NCBI RefSeq assembly: GCF_022568815.1
Contig: NZ_JAKZHX010000003.1
Location: 62,001 to 126,000 of the forward strand
From: Undibacterium paludis
GTDB lineage: Bacteria; Pseudomonadota; Gammaproteobacteria; Burkholderiales; Burkholderiaceae_D
DNA: 64,000 nt
Direction of reading: 5' to 3'
A model generated the notes under the pieces. The model saw only the letters and a program-made list of their open reading frames with translations, was not told where the DNA came from and did no database searches. This document shows, one piece after another, positions 56,157-64,000 of this stretch. The position numbers were made by a program, and so were the translations under genes. The stretch's first letter is position 1. Every line of letters starts with the position of its first letter.

Positions 56157-57077
56157 ATGAACATCACGCTCTTGTTTGAACATGGTTTGAATGGCCTGCA
56201 ATTCGGCCTTATGCTTTTCCTGCTGGCGGCTGGGCTGACCCTGATCTTTGGCATCATGGATTTCATCAATCTGGCGCATGGCTCCCTGTACATGGCCGGC
56301 GCTTATTTCGCCGCCAGCTTTACCGCCATGAGCGGTTCTTTCTGGCTGGGCCTACTGGCCGCCATCATCGCGACTGCCCTGCTTGGGGTAATACTTGAAG
56401 TGGTTGTATTCCGGCACCTGTATCAACGTGATCATCTGTCCCAGGTCCTGGCAACCTTTGCACTGATACTCATCTTTAATGAAGGGGCGCGCATGATCTG
56501 GGGTTCGCAGCCACTGCAGCTGAACATACCGCCGCAACTGTCACGACCTGTCGAATTACTGCCAGATTTTTTATATTCGTCTTTCCGCCTGTTCATTATT
56601 GCCACAGGGTTGGCAATAGCTGGTTTACTGTATTTCATCGTCAGCAAGACAAGGCTGGGCATGCTGGTACGCGCCGGAGCATCGAACCGCGAGATGGCGA
56701 TCACCATGGGTGTCAATATCAAGCTGGTTTTTACCTTGCTGTTTGCCTTTGGTGCTGCCTTGTGCGCAATTGCTGGCGCCCTGCTTGGTTCCATACTCGC
56801 TGTCCAGGTAGGTATGGGCGAAAGCATATTGATACTGGCTTTTGTCGTTATCGTCATTGGCGGCATAGGTTCCATCCGTGGCGCCCTGGTCGGAGCTTTA
56901 CTGGTGGGGCTGGTAGATACGTTAAGTAAAACCCTATTGCCGGGAGCCTTGAAATTAGTCATGCCACTGGAACTGGCGGCTAATCTTGGCCCAGCCCTGG
57001 CATCGATATTGATCTATGTGCTAATGGCAGCCGTCCTGTTTTACAAACCACAGGGTCTCTTCCCTGCACGCGGCTGA
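56157..57077 (+). CDS. livH: Branched-chain-type ABC transporter permease, LivH-like
   Basis: Inner-membrane permease of the HAAT importer family. It is 306 residues with about eight hydrophobic segments. GLTLIFGIMDFINLAHGSLY at the N-terminus and VVIVIGGIGSIRGALVGALL near the C-terminus are diagnostic. CAGGGA precedes the ATG. It is the first gene of livHMGF, which diverges from the ligase operon. The substrate is inferred to be an aromatic acid rather than an amino acid, from context. Confidence 0.93.
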   Translation: MNITLLFEHGLNGLQFGLMLFLLAAGLTLIFGIMDFINLAHGSLYMAGAYFAASFTAMSGSFWLGLLAAIIATALLGVILEVVVFRHLYQRDHLSQVLATFALILIFNEGARMIWGSQPLQLNIPPQLSRPVELLPDFLYSSFRLFIIATGLAIAGLLYFIVSKTRLGMLVRAGASNREMAITMGVNIKLVFTLLFAFGAALCAIAGALLGSILAVQVGMGESILILAFVVIVIGGIGSIRGALVGALLVGLVDTLSKTLLPGALKLVMPLELAANLGPALASILIYVLMAAVLFYKPQGLFPARG

Positions 57078-57079
57078 GG

Positions 57080-58057
57080 ATGATCATGCAAAGCAATCTG
57101 CATCACCGCATTTCACCTTTATCTTGCTTTCTGACACTGTGCCTGTTGGCAATTTTTCCTGTCGTGGCAAATTATCTGGGGCAAGAATTCTACATAGGCC
57201 TGCTCAGTCGCCTGATGATTTTTGCTCTGGTGGCAAGCAGCCTTAACCTGATACTTGGTTTTGGCGGCATGGTCAGCCTTGGTCACGCCGCCTATTTTGG
57301 TAGTGGCGCCTATGTGGTGGCCATCCTGATGCAACACGGTATCACGTCAGCCTGGATCAGTTGGCCCCTTGCCATGCTGACCGGCTTTGCGCTGGCAATG
57401 CTGACGGGCAGTGTTTCGCTCAGGACCAAGGGCGTATACTTCATCATGATTACACTGGCATTTGCGCAAATGCTGTATTTTTTGTTTGTATCGCTGAAGA
57501 ACTACGGTGGTGACGACGGCCTTGGCCTGGCGCAGCGCTCTGCTACTGGCCTGAACATGGCGGATGACAGTGTTTTCTATTACCTGGTATTGGTGCTGGT
57601 CAGCATGCTACTGCTTGTTTTATACCGCCTGATCAACTCACCCTTTGGACGTGTGGTCCAAGCCATCAAAGAAAATGAAACCAGGATGCAAGCCCTGGGT
57701 TATGCCGTCTTTCGCTACAAATTATTATGCTTTGCCATTGCCGGCAGCGTCGCCAGCCTTGCCGGAGCCCTGCTCGCCAACCAGAACATGCTGGTCAGTC
57801 CCAATCTCTTGCACTGGACGCAGTCAGGCAGCCTGATGGTGATGGTGATACTGGGCGGCGTCGGCTATATGTCCGGAGGCATACTCGGCGCCGTTTTCAT
57901 GCTGATGCTGGAAGAAATTTTGTCGGGCTACACCATGCACTGGCAACTGTATCTGGGCATCATCCTCCTGCTGGTGGTGATGTTATTACCCAAGGGTCTG
58001 GCCAGCCTGCCGGAGAAAATCATGTCTGCAATAAAACAAAAAAAGGAGCAGGCATGA
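57080..58057 (+). CDS. livM: Branched-chain-type ABC transporter permease, LivM-like
   Basis: Second permease subunit, 325 residues. It has many hydrophobic helices, the LivM-type LNLILGFGGMVSLGHAAYFG, and VVQAIKENETRMQALGYAVF (the conserved cytoplasmic loop contacting the ATPase). Two starts (ATG 57080 and 57086) are possible. It follows livH after two bases, and its stop overlaps livG (ATGA). Confidence 0.93.
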   Translation: MIMQSNLHHRISPLSCFLTLCLLAIFPVVANYLGQEFYIGLLSRLMIFALVASSLNLILGFGGMVSLGHAAYFGSGAYVVAILMQHGITSAWISWPLAMLTGFALAMLTGSVSLRTKGVYFIMITLAFAQMLYFLFVSLKNYGGDDGLGLAQRSATGLNMADDSVFYYLVLVLVSMLLLVLYRLINSPFGRVVQAIKENETRMQALGYAVFRYKLLCFAIAGSVASLAGALLANQNMLVSPNLLHWTQSGSLMVMVILGGVGYMSGGILGAVFMLMLEEILSGYTMHWQLYLGIILLLVVMLLPKGLASLPEKIMSAIKQKKEQA

Positions 58058-58818
58058 GCGTCTTGCAATTGCACGGACTAGTCAAACGCTACGGCGGCTT
58101 GCTGGCAACCAATGAACTGAGTCTTGAAATAGAAGAAGGAGAAATCCATGCCATCATCGGTCCGAATGGTGCAGGCAAGACGACCCTGATACACCAGATT
58201 TCTGGAGCAGTTGTGCCAAACCAGGGGAAGATCATTTTCAATGACAGGGATGTGACGATCCTGAGCATGCATGAACGTGCCAAGCTGGGGCTATGTCGCT
58301 CTTACCAGATCACCAATATTTTCCAGTCATACACTGTTATCGACAACCTTAGTCTGGCGCTACAGGCAAGCAAAACCAGCAGCATGCGATTCTGGCGCCC
58401 GGCAATCCAGGAAAAGACCTTGTTTGCAGAAGCAAGACAGCTCGCTAAAGAAATAGGCCTGGAACACCAGGCACAGACACTGGCTTGTGCGCTGGCACAT
58501 GGTGAACAACGTCAACTGGAATTGGGGTTGGCGCTGGCATGCAAACCACAGTTGCTGTTGCTTGATGAACCCATGGCAGGTACCGGCCATGAAGAATCAG
58601 CCAAGATGATTGAACTGATTCAAGCCTTGCGCGGCAAGGCATCCGTCATATTGATAGAGCATGACATGGATGCCGTATTCAAGCTGGCGGACCGCATCTC
58701 CGTGCTGGTTGCTGGCCGCATCATCGCCACTGGCACTGCCGATTTTATACGCCAGCATCCGGAGGTAAAGAAAGCCTATCTCGGTGATGAAATGAGCGAC
58801 GCAAAGGAAGCCGCATGA
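58054..58818 (+). CDS. livG: ABC transporter ATP-binding protein, LivG-like
   Basis: Cytosolic ATPase subunit. It is 254 residues from ATG 58054 with AGGAG just upstream. Walker A GPNGAGKTTLI, the family-specific signature AHGEQRQLELGLALACKPQL, Walker B LLLLDEPMAG and the H-loop VILIEHDMDAVF are all present. The upstream open frame inside livM is not part of the gene. It overlaps livM at its start and livF at its end. Confidence 0.94.
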   Translation: MSVLQLHGLVKRYGGLLATNELSLEIEEGEIHAIIGPNGAGKTTLIHQISGAVVPNQGKIIFNDRDVTILSMHERAKLGLCRSYQITNIFQSYTVIDNLSLALQASKTSSMRFWRPAIQEKTLFAEARQLAKEIGLEHQAQTLACALAHGEQRQLELGLALACKPQLLLLDEPMAGTGHEESAKMIELIQALRGKASVILIEHDMDAVFKLADRISVLVAGRIIATGTADFIRQHPEVKKAYLGDEMSDAKEAA

Positions 58819-59525
58819 ATTACCTGCTGGAGATCGACAATATTTCCACTGCCTACGGCCACAGTCAGGTTTTGTTTGGAGTGAACCTGCAAATCCCGCA
58901 AGGCGAAGTCGTCAGCCTATTAGGCCGCAATGGTGCTGGCAAAACCACGACATTGAGATCAATATTTGGCTTGACACCTGCATACCAGGGGCATATCAGC
59001 TTCATGGGGCAACACATAGAAAAATTAACGACAGACAGAATCGCCCGCCTGGGTATCGCCCTGGTGCCGGAAGGCAGGCAAATCTTCCCCAACCTAACCG
59101 TCAAAGAAAATATGCTTGCCTTTGCCACCAACCGCAATAACAGCAAGACACCATGGGGCCTGGAGCAAATCTATCAACTGTTTCCACGCCTGGCAGAACG
59201 GGCGAGTAATATGGGCAATCAATTGTCCGGTGGCGAACAGCAGATGCTGGCGATCTCACGCGCCCTGATGACCAACCCGCATCTGCTGATTCTTGACGAA
59301 GCGACCGAGGGCCTGTCACCGTTGGTACGCGAAGAAATCTGGAGTTGCCTGCGAAAATTACGCGAACAAGGGCAAACCATCCTGGTCATTGATAAATATG
59401 TAGAGAAACTGATTCCGCTTGCCAATCACCACGCCATCATGGAACGTGGCAAAATAGTCTGGCAAGGCAATAGCGAGCAACTGGCGGCCACACCGGAAAC
59501 CTGGCAGAAATATGTTGGTGTTTAG
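58815..59525 (+). CDS. livF: ABC transporter ATP-binding protein, LivF-like
   Basis: Second ATPase subunit, 236 residues. It shows Walker A GRNGAGKTTTLRS, the signature LSGGEQQMLAISRAL, and Walker B LLILDEATEGLSP. The H-loop position reads VIDKYVEK, with Lys where most members have Glu-His, a change worth checking. The ATG overlaps the livG stop. No terminator is evident in the 21 bases before the convergent barrel gene. Confidence 0.93.
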   Translation: MNYLLEIDNISTAYGHSQVLFGVNLQIPQGEVVSLLGRNGAGKTTTLRSIFGLTPAYQGHISFMGQHIEKLTTDRIARLGIALVPEGRQIFPNLTVKENMLAFATNRNNSKTPWGLEQIYQLFPRLAERASNMGNQLSGGEQQMLAISRALMTNPHLLILDEATEGLSPLVREEIWSCLRKLREQGQTILVIDKYVEKLIPLANHHAIMERGKIVWQGNSEQLAATPETWQKYVGV

Positions 59526-59546
59526 CCTTGATAAATCGCCGCTGAT

Positions 59547-60674
59547 TTAAAACTGACGGTGCAACTGCACACCAAGACCAAGGACTTTTGCGCTTGCCAA
59601 GTTCAATTTATCAGTTTGCAGATGCAGGCTCAGCCAGTCATTGTTCCAGCCGAGACCGATTGATTTATAGCGGGTATCCAGATCAACTGAAACACGACCA
59701 TATGCGACATCCTTGCTGACACTGAATTCGGGCAGATTCTCGCCGTAAAAATGCCTGACTTGCGCCGCAAATTCCCATTGTTGCCGGGCATAACTGATAC
59801 GTGCGGTATGCGTGGCAGGTACGGAAATTGATCGACCACCCTGGCTATTCCTGCCCTGCAACAAAGGCTGATAATTCAAATAACCCCTGCTGTCATATTG
59901 AACTACGGCAGAATTCAGGCTTTGCTGCAATTCGGGTAAATTCTTCCATGCAAATCGATTAAAAGCATCGTCAAGCTGATACTGGATGCGCCAAACCTGA
60001 TTCAACTTCCAGTCCAGTTCCAGACTGCTGCTGTAGCCCGTAGCCTCGGGTTCAAATTGACGAAACAGATATTGGTAACGGCTGTTGGCATCAATCTCTG
60101 AAGCAGAAAAACTGTAGTGCTGCCTGTCAATATAGTCAGCCGCCCCATTAGCCTGTACAGCACGATACTGGGGTTTTGTGTAATACACCACGCTGGCAAA
60201 CACCTTGGGTTGATATTCACTACCAAACTCGAACCAGCGTCCTGCCCGTATGCCAAAGCCTGACCAACTCTGCATCTGCGCATCGAGTTGATAACTGACT
60301 GGCTGCTGCGGCAAACCACCGAGTTTGTATGCTCTGACAAAAGCCAGGGTAGATGCACTGGCTGTTAACATGCCGTCCTGACGTGCTTCCAGGCTAAGAC
60401 GCCAGTCTTTATATCCTGCTCCCAATTCCGCCCGATAACGGCGCAGGCTGGTATTGCGCCCGGCCCTGGGTGAAAAATCCGTATTCCAGTCCCCCTCGAT
60501 CTTGCTGGCAGGCATGAAATCTGAAGCGTCCCATAAATCAATGTTGGCAAAAGCAATCCAGCCGTCTTGTGCTTTTTCCGATACGAACAAATCACTGGCC
60601 TGCGCCTGATTAAATAAGGCAAACGCTGAAGCCTGGGCAACGGCCAACAAAAAAAAGAAGCGGGATGCAGACAT
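59547..60674 (-). CDS. Predicted outer-membrane beta-barrel protein, unknown function
   Basis: A 375-residue exported protein with a signal peptide ending near NQAQAS. The mature part is rich in alternating aromatic/polar strands typical of barrels (YRAELGAGYKDWRLSLEARQ, WRIQYQLDDAFNRFAW, IGLGWNNDWLSLHLQTDKLN) and ends in QLHRQF, with the C-terminal Phe recognised by BAM. No family is recognised. It lies after the large lipoprotein gene, behind an intrinsic terminator. A role in export or surface display is only a guess. Confidence 0.7.
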   Translation of the reverse strand: MSASRFFFLLAVAQASAFALFNQAQASDLFVSEKAQDGWIAFANIDLWDASDFMPASKIEGDWNTDFSPRAGRNTSLRRYRAELGAGYKDWRLSLEARQDGMLTASASTLAFVRAYKLGGLPQQPVSYQLDAQMQSWSGFGIRAGRWFEFGSEYQPKVFASVVYYTKPQYRAVQANGAADYIDRQHYSFSASEIDANSRYQYLFRQFEPEATGYSSSLELDWKLNQVWRIQYQLDDAFNRFAWKNLPELQQSLNSAVVQYDSRGYLNYQPLLQGRNSQGGRSISVPATHTARISYARQQWEFAAQVRHFYGENLPEFSVSKDVAYGRVSVDLDTRYKSIGLGWNNDWLSLHLQTDKLNLASAKVLGLGVQLHRQF

Positions 60675-60684
60675 GATGAAGATC

Positions 60685-60721
60685 AGAAAAATAACCCGCC
60701 GACAAATCTGGTCAGCGGGTT
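60685..60721 (-). terminator. Intrinsic terminator between the lipoprotein and barrel genes
   Basis: The arms AACCCGC (60693-60699) and GCGGGTT (60715-60721) form a 7-bp stem. On the minus strand they are followed by ATTTTT. The T-run ends only about 10 bases before the barrel gene start, so there is little room for a separate promoter. Partial read-through is more likely. Confidence 0.8.
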
Positions 60722-60763
60722 TGGGGTGATGCCTTGGTCAGTCTATTGATTGGCCCGGATAAT

Positions 60764-63169
60764 TTATTTGATGGTTTCGAAACTGCCGTCGGTATAACTG
60801 ATACGGCCTGCCTTCATATCCAGCCAACCAACCTTGGCGCCATCCTTGAGTATGTCGGCAACTAGATTACTGCCAAATACATCAAAAGAAACACCGGACG
60901 TGCTGCTGACACGCACGATTTTTTGTTTTGTCAGGCTTTCAGACATCTGGGCATTGATGACATTACTACCATCGTCATATTGTGCAATCAGGCTATTGCT
61001 GCCAAACGCGTCATTACTGCCATTCAAGTTCAATTTGAGCGGCGGACGTCCCGGCACCTGAATTACGCCTGAAGCTGCAACAGATTTGCGCACAAAATTG
61101 CTGGCGGATTCTGGTTTTGCACTATCGAAACTGCCATAACCAAAACGCTCTACAGTTAATTTACCATTAAACAGTTCTGCTGCACTGGAAAGGCCAAGGC
61201 TGTTACTGACGGTCCCCACAAAATCAAGACGATTTGGCTGGTAGCTGACACCGTTTTTATCTGTAGAGGCATTACCCAGTTTTAATTCACCATGTACCTT
61301 GCTATTGCCTGCCTCACCGGTGATGGCAAGATTGAATTCCTTCACACCATTCTTTTGCAAATTGCCCTTGTAGTCCAGGTCGACGGTTGCATAAGACCCC
61401 TTATCCAGAGACAAACGGGAATTCATATTACTCTTTACATAGGATATGAATTCGCCAGTGAAGTCATAGCGAAAACTGCCATCTGGCAAACCAGTGCGAC
61501 CAGCATGAATATCCCACTTTTCGTAATCAGACGTTAGCTGGCCATTACCGTCACTGCGTGGCGGCATTGTCCCCTGGACCACCAGTGCGTACAAATTCCT
61601 GGCTTGCATGGCAAAGCTGATCTGGCCCGTGAAAGCATTGCCGGAATAAGCGTCAATTATCACCGTATCTGCCGGGTTGGCAGGCCGCCTGATGAAATCA
61701 TTCTTCTCTTCATTCCAGGCAAACACGGCTTTTTGCTTAACCAGCTCAGACTTGTAGTTGAAGCGACTACTGTCATTGGCAACCGGTTCCAGCCAGATGC
61801 GATCTATCAACTCTACCCACTCAACCTGATATTTGTATGAATATTTGAAAGTGCCCGGCAATGCCAGGCGCGAAAAGCGGCACTCCATGCCCTTGGCCTG
61901 CGCCGGTGTGCTGGCGACATTCAGTGGATCGCGCATTGCGCTGCAATCACCAAGATTACCTATATTCTGATAGCCCCTCCACAAGGGCGCAGGTCCATAG
62001 AACAGGCCGGTCACAGTAGTTTCCCTGCTCTGGCCAGAAGTATATTTATTGTACTGATCAATACCGTCTGCTATGGTCTTGGACCAGATCAGCAAGTCTT
62101 TATTCAGTGGCGCCGTGGCATTTTCAAAATCAGCCTTGACTGCATTCAAGCGCAAATCGAGGCCGCCAGAATTTTGCGAATTAGTCACCGCATAAAGATT
62201 GTTGCGCAGACTGCTGAACAATTGCTTGGTCGCGATGATATTGTCGGCTTCAGGAGCAGGACTTGGCAAACTGGCGCTCAAAAACGCTCCAATACCTGCG
62301 ACAGAATTCTTGCCAGATTTATTCAGACTCTCATCCGTTGCAACCTGCTCTAGTGCTGCACGCATGGCAGCACGCACATCTTCGCTGAGATTAAAGGTGT
62401 TGCCATCAAGTTTTCCTGCATTGGCAATCTTTTTCACCACACAGGCAACTCGCGCGCCCTGCAACGGATCATTGCAGGAAAAAGCTTTATTGAAAGCAAG
62501 GTAAGAAATCGCCGTCAGACTTAAACCCTGGATTTTCTCGTCGACATAGCTGTTTGACGACGTATCGGCAGTCGTGTGAATGATGGATACACGCTGCGGA
62601 TCAAAACCGAGCAAAGCCTGGACACCTGCCCTGGCCTTGTCGATATTTGCAGGCGTCAGGCTGCCAGCATTTTCTGCAACCTGAACGATCAACTCCGTCA
62701 ACGGCGTCACACTACCCCAATATACAGATTCAGGATTGCTGCCTTGCTTGACGACACTGCGTAATTTCAAATCAGCAGGGAAAGGCAGATCAGCCTGTGT
62801 CACCTCGTCATACATGGTTGCACCAGGTGCTGAGGCCACCTCAAGCATAAAACTGTTGACGCCATCTGGCACGGTAATCGTATAACTGCCGTCGTCACCT
62901 GTCAGGGCACTGCTGAAAACATTGGCCGACTTGTTACCAGCTTTATCCAGCGCATAAGCCTGCACCCTGGCGCCGACTATGCGCCCTTTGGCGACTTGTC
63001 CATTGAATTGCCGGCCATCTGTTTTTATTGCGACGGTAGAGGTATTGCCCGAAGAGCCTGTATTCCCGGCGCCACCACCGCATGCACTCAGTAATCCGAC
63101 AAATAGTGAAGTTAGCAAGACCGGGAGCAGGGATTGGTATTTTTTATTTTTTTCCATGGGCATATTCAT
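60764..63169 (-). CDS. Large lipoprotein with carboxypeptidase-regulatory-like N-terminal domain, unknown function
   Basis: An 801-residue secreted lipoprotein. The signal ends in the lipobox LSAC, then a Gly/Ser-rich linker. Next comes a domain resembling carboxypeptidase regulatory repeats (GRIVGARVQAYALDKAGNKS, then LTGDDGSYTITVPDGVNSF). A helical middle part (about 150-330) and a beta-rich C-terminal half follow. No enzymatic motif is seen. It precedes the barrel-protein gene and may work with it at the outer membrane (inference). The function is not recognised. Confidence 0.7.
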   Translation of the reverse strand: MNMPMEKNKKYQSLLPVLLTSLFVGLLSACGGGAGNTGSSGNTSTVAIKTDGRQFNGQVAKGRIVGARVQAYALDKAGNKSANVFSSALTGDDGSYTITVPDGVNSFMLEVASAPGATMYDEVTQADLPFPADLKLRSVVKQGSNPESVYWGSVTPLTELIVQVAENAGSLTPANIDKARAGVQALLGFDPQRVSIIHTTADTSSNSYVDEKIQGLSLTAISYLAFNKAFSCNDPLQGARVACVVKKIANAGKLDGNTFNLSEDVRAAMRAALEQVATDESLNKSGKNSVAGIGAFLSASLPSPAPEADNIIATKQLFSSLRNNLYAVTNSQNSGGLDLRLNAVKADFENATAPLNKDLLIWSKTIADGIDQYNKYTSGQSRETTVTGLFYGPAPLWRGYQNIGNLGDCSAMRDPLNVASTPAQAKGMECRFSRLALPGTFKYSYKYQVEWVELIDRIWLEPVANDSSRFNYKSELVKQKAVFAWNEEKNDFIRRPANPADTVIIDAYSGNAFTGQISFAMQARNLYALVVQGTMPPRSDGNGQLTSDYEKWDIHAGRTGLPDGSFRYDFTGEFISYVKSNMNSRLSLDKGSYATVDLDYKGNLQKNGVKEFNLAITGEAGNSKVHGELKLGNASTDKNGVSYQPNRLDFVGTVSNSLGLSSAAELFNGKLTVERFGYGSFDSAKPESASNFVRKSVAASGVIQVPGRPPLKLNLNGSNDAFGSNSLIAQYDDGSNVINAQMSESLTKQKIVRVSSTSGVSFDVFGSNLVADILKDGAKVGWLDMKAGRISYTDGSFETIK

Positions 63170-63486
63170 CTAAAACATCACCAGACATGGCCTGAGAAGA
63201 ATGTTCAGGCACATAAAAAATCTGTCAGGATAATTAAAAAACAAAGTTGTAACAAACTGTAAAATGTAATCGCACGTGATTCTAACATTGAATCTTGATC
63301 TGCCATCTGTGAAATGAAGAAATTAATTCATGCAAAGAAGATATGAACAATAAATGGCGAATTTTTTATGATGGAGAAAAGGAATTTTCAAACTTACACC
63401 TTGGGGGCGGGAGCAGAAATGATTTCAGTAAGTTTGCAGAAACAAACAGATCAGTAATTCAGTCTCAAATCTGAATCAAACCTGAT
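63170..63486. other. Intergenic region between ftsB and the lipoprotein gene
   Basis: No gene is seen in these 317 bases. The 150 bases nearest the lipoprotein gene are AT-rich and probably hold its promoter (GTTACAACTTTGTTTTTTAA on the minus strand is one AT-rich candidate region, unproven). No terminator for ftsB with a clear stem and T-run was found. Confidence 0.5.
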
Positions 63487-63816
63487 TTACTGCGGCTTGC
63501 CTGAAGTTGGGGAAACAGGCTCGGAAGCACTCGATGCAGGTGAATTGGGGTCAAGAATTTGCACGAATATTTCATTTTTCTTGATCATGCCTAGTTCAAA
63601 ACGAGCACGCTCCTCTACAGCATCGGTGCCGTTTTTCAAATCCTGGACTTCGGAATCAAGCTTGCTGTTTCGCTCTTTCAACTTTTCATTATTACCCTTC
63701 ACCAGGGCCACCTGCCTGTCCAGCTCCCATACGCGTAGCCAGCCTCCCTTACCCAGCCAGAGCGGGTATTGAATCAGTAATAACAAGGCAGCAAAGGATA
63801 AAGCGATCAAACGCAC
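63487..63816 (-). CDS. ftsB: FtsB, divisome protein
   Basis: Small bitopic divisome protein that forms the FtsQLB complex. The N-terminus is one membrane segment ([20 protein letters not shown]). A leucine-zipper-like coiled coil follows ([20 protein letters not shown], then [20 protein letters not shown]), and the family end [13 protein letters not shown] is present. The start codon is GTG without a clear ribosome site. Length is 109 residues. It lies downstream of eno, as in many proteobacteria. Confidence 0.93.
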   Translation of the reverse strand: MRLIALSFAALLLLIQYPLWLGKGGWLRVWELDRQVALVKGNNEKLKERNSKLDSEVQDLKNGTDAVEERARFELGMIKKNEIFVQILDPNSPASSASEPVSPTSGKPQ

Positions 63817-63849
63817 AGGTTTTTAGTAGAATGAAAAGACAACAATATG

Positions 63850-63876
63850 AAAAAGGGGAACAGCGTTCCCCTTTTT
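63850..63876 (-). terminator. Intrinsic terminator after eno
   Basis: AAAAAGGGGAA (63850-63860) and TTCCCCTTTTT (63866-63876) form a perfect 11-bp stem with a 5-base loop. On the minus strand a T-run ends the stem. It lies between the eno stop and the ftsB start, so ftsB probably depends on read-through or on its own promoter. Confidence 0.9.
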
Positions 63877-63893
63877 GACTCCAAGATACCAGA

Positions 63894-64000
<107 letters not shown>

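Overview
The window looks like chromosome of a betaproteobacterium of the order Burkholderiales, most likely Oxalobacteraceae (Undibacterium or Herminiimonas type). This is an inference from gene order (ndk-rlmN-pilW-rodZ-ispG-hisS-yfgM-bamB; surE-pcm-nlpD-rpoS; ftsB-eno; dnaX-ybaB-recR) and from protein style. No taxonomic search was possible. Base composition is moderate and fairly even, apart from AT-rich intergenic stretches.

Region 1 (1-13.3 kb) is core chromosome on the minus strand. It holds outer-membrane assembly (bamB, yfgM), translation and isoprenoid genes (hisS, ispG), cell shape and pilus assembly (rodZ, pilW), rRNA methylation (rlmN, rlmD), ndk, and the stationary-phase block surE-pcm-nlpD-rpoS. 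Region 2 (13.4-16.6 kb) has a quinone oxidoreductase, an HD-GYP protein and a uracil-DNA-glycosylase-like protein that lacks the usual catalytic Asp. Region 3 (16.6-27.6 kb) is a complete type II secretion operon in the order gspG-H-I-J-K-L-M-N-D-E-F-C.

Region 4 (27.9-33.3 kb) looks like an accessory scar. It holds an orphan molybdenum hydroxylase large subunit, a truncated IS110-family transposase, a metal-dependent-hydrolase-like gene with an acetyltransferase-like gene, and about 790 bases with no convincing gene. Region 5 (33.1-43.4 kb) is mixed: a DUF1289 protein, elbB, a MarC protein, a previously unlisted 25-residue membrane microprotein, a CoA-transferase, an HD hydrolase, recR-ybaB-dnaX, a TetR regulator, an AidB-type flavoprotein and an ion channel.

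Region 6 (43.5-59.5 kb) is the most coherent accessory system. An eleven-gene minus-strand operon diverges from livHMGF. It encodes an aryl-CoA ligase, a transporter binding protein, a fused flavin monooxygenase/Old-Yellow-Enzyme reductase, an SDR, a MarR regulator, enoyl-CoA hydratase, two acyl-CoA dehydrogenases (one glutaryl-CoA type), a thioesterase, a RidA deaminase and a two-domain 3-hydroxyacyl-CoA dehydrogenase. This matches the aerobic, CoA-dependent 2-aminobenzoate (anthranilate) route known from Azoarcus evansii. Here it has its own ABC importer, and near-identical 12-bp operator-like motifs face both divergent units. Region 7 (59.5-64 kb) carries an unrecognised outer-membrane-barrel-like protein and a large lipoprotein separated by an intrinsic terminator, then ftsB and the end of eno.

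No tRNA, rRNA, CRISPR array, prophage or intact insertion sequence was seen.
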